A DNA stretch of 64,000 nt, from assembly GCF_000204055.1 (NCBI RefSeq), contig NW_006768771.1, positions 1,447,507-1,511,506 on the forward strand. Reading direction: 5' to 3'. Positions 58,901 through 64,000 of this stretch are shown here, piece after piece (the stretch's first letter is position 1; each line of letters begins with the position of its first letter). The position numbers and the translations under genes were made by a program. The stretch is from Melampsora larici-populina 98AG31 (taxonomy: Eukaryota > Basidiomycota > Pucciniomycetes > Pucciniales > Melampsoraceae). The notes beneath the pieces were generated by a model that saw only the letters and a list, made by a program, of their open reading frames with translations, was not told where the DNA came from and made no database searches.

Positions 58901-60782
58901 TCACGTAACGTTTTGAATCTCACTGAAGATGACACCAGTGCTTTTAGTCATAGTCAACTTACCAAAGGTAGTCAACTTAGTCAACGTCAACTCATTTCAC
59001 CACCTTCTCAAACCACTGTTGGAGTATTGACTTCACAAGTCTCTCAACCTTCGAATTCCACTGTTGTCAAACGTGTGTATAGATGCAGCATATGCAAACA
59101 GACGAAGCATCGGGCCAATCAGTGCCCCAATCGCCCAGCATTGCAGGTCACCCCTAGAGCAGAGCCCAACGCACCTGGCCCAACTGTGGCAGTGATCGTG
59201 GAAGAACACGTGTCTGATTCTGATGCTAGTAGTGTAGAATCAGCAAACGACGACAACTTGTGTGTATACTGCGAGGATCCCTTTCCGTCAAATCCTTCGA
59301 CCAAACTCCAGGCCCTTCAAGCGACGCTACTGGCATTACCTAACGCTATGACGTTACCAGTGAGTGGTCTGAATCTATGCTAATGAGATGTTTGGGATGT
59401 TGCTGAAGAAAAGGTTTCGGTGGTTGTAGTTTCCGCAAACGGCTGAATTTTGCGCGCTTCATCGGGCTGAGCGCGATGTCATCCCTTTTGGAAAGCAAGA
59501 GGGATGGCCTTCCGAAATCGACTTTGAAATTTTACCTAAGTGAGCCGCACCGCCAGTACCTCTTCCTAGTTGCACTGCACTTGTTGACTATTTATATTTA
59601 TTTTTCACTAACAGGCGGATCGAAAAACATGAGAGTTATCTTTCGGATATTATTGTTAAAGCTAAACCTTCATCTTTCCTCGACGCGGCTCAAAGCAAGT
59701 GGACAAAACAAGGACGACACATGTTTAGTATGGAGGGAGAATTCGATGGTTTTGAGGTTGAACAACTGGGCTAGTAAGTTGTCCATTTGATGAATGAAAT
59801 GTCAAGCCAAAACTGACCGTGAAACTCACCTTGTAGTTATGGGCCAAAAGGTTTTGAGATCATGATTGAAACTCTGACTCAAAAGCTGCTGTATGGACCG
59901 TCAATATTGCTGGACGACACCAAAACTGCTCCTTTTTCCCCCGATTACTTCATGCGGCGAATACTGGTCCCTGAACTTGCCCTGTTGCTTATCGCCGAGG
60001 ACCTGAAGCTGCCTATCAGTGATTCCAAGGTCAGGAAGACACTGGAATCTAGTCGAGAATTCGGCACCGCGGTTTTCCCAGGTCAAGGCGACAGCACGGA
60101 TCAACCGTCCATGCGTGCTTGCGAGAAAAGCGCACTCAATTCTCCCGAGGACCAACTGGTTTTACGGCAGCTGCCCAATGTAATTGTGCCGTATATCACG
60201 TCCATTTTTGATCCGCCACCCTTTGGCAATTGCGGGTATTATGCAGTAGCGGCGTCTGTTGGGTTTTTTTCTGCAGACTCGTATTTGCAAGTCAGGACTC
60301 AATTAAAGAACGAAATTTCAAAACATGCTAAAGATCACGCGAATTTGATATGCGCCCCTCCAAAGAAGATGAGAACACGAAAAACCTTGTCATTTGGCGA
60401 CGAAGTGGTCCAGGATATGTTGTTTCGACTGGATTTCAAAGGAGTCAAGTGCTCTGTTGAGTATTGGATGCGAATGCCTTACATGGGGTATGCCATAGCG
60501 AGTGCTTACAACCGTCCTACCATTCTTTTGGATCCGCAGTCGACCAACTGCAATACATTTTTCCCTTATCGCACATTACCCCAAGAAAGCAAGCATGAGG
60601 ATCCCATTGTCCTTGGGTTTGTCAATCAGGAGCATTTTGTGAGTTTGGCGGTCAAAGGCTCCCGTCCCCTGCCGTTTCCGGGGGTTTTTGGGAGGACTCG
60701 CAACACAGCTATGCTTGACGCTACCACGATACCTGCTTGGATCAAGCATTATGAAGATCATCTAGGTAGGTGGATCAAATGA
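55997..60782 (+). CDS. MULE transposase-RTC4-OTU fusion protein
   Basis: Predicted 1,491-residue transposase. Exons: 55997-56591, 56694-59359, 59430-59539, 59615-59773 and 59837-60782 (4,476 nt); four GT-AG introns, all phases closing. Domains: Pro/Tyr-rich N-terminus (1-150), acidic patch, FAR1/GCM1-like zinc finger ending HEHNH (to about 305), MULE DDE core with Asp in GLDCTYK (about 426), Asp in FCTDAEPA (about 497) and Glu in RIEGGHHW (about 610), CCHC knuckles at about 836 and 996, then CVYCEDPFPSNPS and FCALHRAE...GWPSEIDF...GYYGPKGFEIM, matching the RTC4-like pattern (about 1,055-1,190). Last is an OTU-type domain with GNCGYYAVA (Cys1309) and EHFVSL (His1443). An upstream in-frame exon at 55767-55784 spliced to 55916 could add 33 residues. 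Without splicing, the second and third parts would look like separate genes. Confidence 0.85.
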
Positions 60783-61319
60783 ATGAACAAACAATCAAAT
60801 ATCAACTTATTGAATGGAACGAGTAAAAACATGTATGCTTTTGGTTATTTGTTTTTGTATGCTTTTTATTGGTTTTGTGAGATGATCTCTTTGAACTTGG
60901 AAGCAAATACACTTGTTGGTAAAAAACGATTTTGGATTTGTAATCTTCTCGCGCTGCTCATCCTTCTTTCTATCATATTTTTGCTGCTGTTAGTGGTTTA
61001 TCACACACGACCCTTATAATTATATGCTCGCTGTTTTGTGTTGTGAACGCTGGTGGGCTTTGCCTTTACATCATACACGTTTTTTTTGTCTTGATGTTGC
61101 CACAAAGGGAATACAAGGAATACAAGGTTATTATGATACATGTTTGTTTAATTAATTGTGAGCCGTGAATGAGTGAGCGTGAGTACAAGACGACGAGCTT
61201 GAGTGAGAATGAATTGGATAGAATTCCATTTTCACATTAATTTCACCAAATGTCAAACCGGGCGGTTTGCAAAGAGGGCGACAAGCCCGCTATCCGAATC
61301 AGGGCGTCGGGTCAACAAA

Positions 61320-61343
61320 ACCGGTCGCCAAATAGTGCGATCC
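61320..61343. repeat. MULE right terminal inverted repeat
   Basis: Reverse complement of the left end over 24 bp, ending AGTGCGATCC, followed at once by the TTAAAATA duplication. Confidence 0.9.
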
Positions 61344-61351
61344 TTAAAATA

Positions 61352-61713
61352 TCCTTCTGAAATCTTATAAAATGATAGATTAAAAGGTGCCAGTATGTAA
61401 GAGACCCAGAGTTTAAAAAATGAAAGGAACCACCACACACACGAAGATACGATAATGACGTAATAACAAAGCCACATAATTAGCGGAATTACCACCTCAA
61501 GCATTGTGAACATAAAAATCCTCAAACTTTTTAACAATGATTTATACACATAAAACAATAAAAAATATAAACACATATATGAAAATACTTTATACACATT
61601 CAATTCGTAGTTATAAAGAATGCAATAAACACAAATACTTATAAACGAAAAAAAATAAAGGAAAACACAAATAACTAAAATTGTAGAAAGGGTTTTTAAA
61701 GATCGAATTATAC
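61352..61713 (-). other. Distal part of gypsy leader
   Basis: Untranslated leader between the 5' LTR and the MULE insertion. The frames here translate AT-rich DNA and lack domains. The first bases after the LTR on the minus strand (GTATAATTCGATC) do not match a primer site I recognise. Confidence 0.7.
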
Positions 61714-62016
61714 TGTAAGGGCTCGCGTCTAGGGATCTGGAGAGCATAGCTCTAGGTTAGGGTCACTAGACTTTTAAGAGTGTTAAAACTACGTTAATAA
61801 TTCGATAAAGAAAAAGGGAAAACAATGTGAAACACTACTACATATTTATATACATATAAAACTATTATTTTATCATTTCCAATCCTTAACATCTATCATT
61901 TTCAAATGTTTCTATTTCCTTTTCCTAAATTGTTATTTCCAACATAACTAGATTTTATTCTAAGTCTTATTACATATTTTATTCTTAAGTTCGTTTACAT
62001 ATTTGAGTTTATTACA
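61714..62016 (-). repeat. 5' LTR of gypsy element
   Basis: 303 bp, same length as the 3' LTR and one substitution away from it (61,931). It would normally promote the retrotransposon transcript, which now has to cross the MULE to reach gag. Confidence 0.95.
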
Positions 62017-62021
62017 TGTAA
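62017..62021. repeat. Target-site duplication, right (gypsy)
   Basis: TGTAA, matching 49,666-49,670. Confidence 0.9.
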
Positions 62022-62109
62022 CTTCACACACGTGATCTTTTATCTATTTACATTTATTCAAAATACACTTTTTGTAAATACATATTTACGAACCAAAACA
62101 CATTTTTTT

Positions 62110-62985
62110 AGGATTTTACTAAAAGCAGCCCCCCCTTTAAACTCATCAGAGTCCCACGCTGTTGCTTGCGAGCGAGCGCTGGCTCGGTCGCGAGCGACAG
62201 CGTGCTGATGAGTTTACCCCCCCTTCAAAGGCTTGACCGCCCCCTTTTAGTCGGGGAAGAAGAATACAATATAAAAAAGGCTGTCAGTTATTGATCCGTG
62301 TGAATGCAAAACTGAACATCAAGGGGGCGGTCTTGAATTCAGGTGAAATGGAAGCCAATCGTTAAAAGCATTGTTATCACCTCCTCCTGCTTTCATGGCT
62401 TAAGTAAGATCTGTTGTTGGATTTGGTGCTTGGTGATTCAAAAATCTCCTTCCCTGGCATTGTTTACAATCACAAATTTCCTCTTGCCCCCCTTTTGCAG
62501 TGATTGATAAATATTTCTACTTCTTCCTTGTTCTTTCTTGTGATGATGAAACACATGCGCACGTAAAGAAAATCAATCGGTAATAACCGAAGCAAAGATT
62601 TGATTGATAATGATAAGATCCTTCATTAGATCAAGGTTATATATTACACCTCACATTCAGACCAACATGTATCACGGTTGATAAGTGATGATGAAACACG
62701 ATTGGATATTTCATTGCTTCATCGTCATCATCATATAGAGAAAGTCGATCAGAAGAACATACGTTATCAGGTGTTGCCTCTGCCATGCCAGAGACTGGAA
62801 GCAAGATAGTATCAATAGCATTCTGTAGCATCTCATCCAGTTTCCATTTCACCTGAATTCAAGACCGCCCCTATGTGTTGTTTTGAATTCACACATATTC
62901 ACACGCTTTTGTATTGTAAACGTCTTCCCCGACTAAAAGGGGGCGGTCAACCCTTCAGAGGGGGGGCTGCTTTTAGTAAAATCCT
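62110..62985. repeat. Foldback element with nested hairpin
   Basis: An 876-bp element. AGGATTTTACTAAAAGCAGC at the left and GCTGCTTTTAGTAAAATCCT at the right begin arms of about 130 bp (shared GACCGCCCCCTTTTAGTCGG, GGTCTTGAATTCAGGTGAAA). The left arm carries an extra GC-rich palindrome of about 75 bp (62,138-62,215, AAACTCATCAG...CTGATGAGTTT) absent from the right arm. The middle has a 71-codon minus-strand frame of unknown nature (62,637-62,852). The ends lie in T-runs, so the target duplication is unclear. Confidence 0.75.
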
Positions 62986-63728
62986 TTTTTAAAGAAGCAT
63001 AATTTATTTATCACCAAGTCCATACCACCTGAATCTAATCAACCCACAGGTCCCAATCCAGCAAAAAGTCACAAAGAAAACAAACGAGCCATCACACAGC
63101 ACAAAAGCGTTGCGCACCAGTCCAAAGCTCTACAAGAAGCTGGCAATAGAAATCAAGAACCCTTCATAAGGAAGCCCAAGACTCTCCTCCAAACCTCCTT
63201 AACCAATAACAAATAAAACCAATATAAACTTTTTTATATCTTTTCATCAAAATAAGTATCATATCCATATATAATATGATTTAAAAAAATCTATAAACCA
63301 CGCAAAAGAGTAAAAAAAATGAATGTATCTAATTTATATATATAATACTTCTCACAAGAAATAACTACACACACAAACAAAACCAAAAAAAAAGTGATAC
63401 AAGAATTCAAAAAAAGAATAATTCAATATATATCATATATCTATTGTAAAGATATAAGAGTTTTTTTTTTTTTTTTTTTGGTAAAAAAAAAGTATCATAT
63501 AAATCAAGCATATCAAGTGAAAGATAAGAAGCCAAAAAAACACAAAACACACACACACAAAACAAAATAATAACAGGTCATGTATTCCTTATACAAGAAA
63601 CTCAAAGAAAAAAAAACCCACAAGAAACTTCTCTTCCTCTTCCCCTCTTCCTCTCTCCCGCTCTCCTCTCCTCTCATCTTCCCCTCTTCTCTCTCCTCTC
63701 CTCTCCTCTTCTCCATTCCCCAAACCCC
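62986..63728. other. AT-rich 3' flank with simple repeats
   Basis: Contains a T19 run near 63,460-63,479, CA-repeat-like and CTCTCCTCTC-like tracts near 63,630-63,720, and no gene. It is the downstream flank of the minus-strand gene that enters from the right edge. Confidence 0.6.
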
Positions 63729-64000
63729 TTACCCAGAATTATAAGCACCCAACACATCAGCCGCAAATTGTCGATCAATAGGATTATCAGAAGTGATCGC
63801 ATTCCTCAACAAACAATCTGCCGAACTCATAATCATTTGATCATGTGACATCAAATCGTTTCGAATCGATTGTAATCTGACTTGATGTCCAATCTCTTCT
63901 TCTACTCTTGTTACATAATACTCTTGATGTCCTTGATGGTTTCGAATATACATCACTTCAGCTTCAGTGCTTTGGATGGTTTCTGTTTGGGTTGGATTTG
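63729..64000 (-). CDS. C-terminal part of an unidentified protein
   Basis: The reading frame enters from the right edge of the window and ends at a TAA at 63,729-63,731; about 90 codons are visible. The peptide is hydrophilic and predicted helical (EEEIGHQVRLQSIRNDLMS, then SADCLLRNAI and a final ADVLGAYNSG). It lacks an internal ATG that must be the start, and the frame stays open to the last base of the window, so this is a partial gene. No family was recognised. Confidence 0.6.
   Translation of the reverse strand, partial: NPTQTETIQSTEAEVMYIRNHQGHQEYYVTRVEEEIGHQVRLQSIRNDLMSHDQMIMSSADCLLRNAITSDNPIDRQFAADVLGAYNSG

Larger units (their letters stand above)
55414..61343 (+). mobile_element. 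MULE transposon, intact
   Basis: A 5,930-bp Mutator-like element inserted in the leader of the gypsy element. The terminal inverted repeats begin GGATCGCACTATTTGG and are identical for 24 bp. They then stay similar, with gaps, for about 25 more (ACCCGACGCCC shared). The outer 150 bp of the left end is GC-rich and full of CCGGG/CCCGG words, unlike the AT-rich host. One intron-bearing gene encodes the transposase on the plus strand. An exact 8-bp target duplication and an open reading frame after splicing suggest recent, possibly current, activity. Confidence 0.95.
49671..62016 (-). mobile_element. Ty3/gypsy chromovirus with nested MULE
   Basis: LTR retrotransposon on the minus strand: 5' LTR 61,714-62,016, 3' LTR 49,671-49,973 and one gag-pol frame. 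The 5-bp target duplication TGTAA is at 49,666-49,670 and 62,017-62,021. The LTRs differ at one of 303 positions. A MULE with its own 8-bp duplication occupies 55,414-61,343 in the untranslated leader, 84 bp upstream of the gag start. Without the MULE the element would be about 6.4 kb, normal for the group. No clear tRNA primer site was identified after the 5' LTR. Confidence 0.95.

Noticed and set aside
59862..60782. OTU part as a separate gene starting at 59,862
   Set aside because: The frame continues upstream without a stop to a splice acceptor at 59,836, and three upstream exons join it in phase to the transposase.
61253..61747. 164-codon minus-strand frame with many hydrophobic residues
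   Set aside because: It spans the MULE right end, the gypsy leader and the LTR start; the hydrophobic look comes from AT-rich DNA.
1..64000. CRISPR arrays, operons, ribosome-binding sites, bacterial origins
   Set aside because: None is expected or seen; introns and TATA-type promoters show a eukaryotic nuclear sequence.

Overview
The window looks like nuclear DNA of a rust fungus (Pucciniales, Basidiomycota). The basis is AT-rich intergenic DNA, genes split by many 60-170 bp GT-AG introns, small cysteine-rich secreted proteins, and dense transposons: hAT, MULE, chromodomain Ty3/gypsy, Copia, LINE and many palindromic MITEs. The genus cannot be fixed by eye. Host exon models below were made by reading both strands; in each model the splice phases close and the summed exons divide by three.

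Layout. 0-5 kb: two tandem paralogous genes for 12-cysteine secreted proteins. 6.5-10.2 kb: a single-pass membrane protein and a DUF4267-like membrane protein, both on the minus strand. 13.5-18.1 kb: a complete but inactivated hAT transposon with flanking direct repeats. 19.2-25.1 kb: two long LTR-like copies facing each other around a broken Copia gag. 25.7-26.8 kb: MITEs. 27.4-28.7 kb: a secreted, probably GPI-anchored PEBP-fold protein. 29.6-30.3 kb: a LINE gag remnant. 32.7-33.8 kb: an IAH1-like SGNH esterase. 34-41.7 kb: repeats with no convincing gene. 42.1-43.6 kb: a disordered serine/proline-rich protein. 45.2-46.3 kb: a seven-exon secreted protein. 47.2-49.4 kb: 2-isopropylmalate synthase (leucine synthesis). 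49.7-62.0 kb: a young chromodomain gypsy retrotransposon carrying a complete MULE in its leader. 62.1-63.0 kb: a foldback element. The 3' end of an unidentified gene runs off the right edge.

The most notable object is the nested 12.3 kb insertion at 49,671-62,016. The outer gypsy element has 303-bp LTRs differing at one base and a 5-bp target duplication. It sits about 280 bp upstream of the leucine gene and points toward it. The inner MULE has long terminal inverted repeats and an 8-bp target duplication. Resolving its introns gives one gene for a single polypeptide of about 1,490 residues: FAR1/GCM1-type zinc finger, MULE DDE transposase, two zinc knuckles, an RTC4-like domain and an OTU-type cysteine-protease fold whose canonical -3 Asp is replaced.
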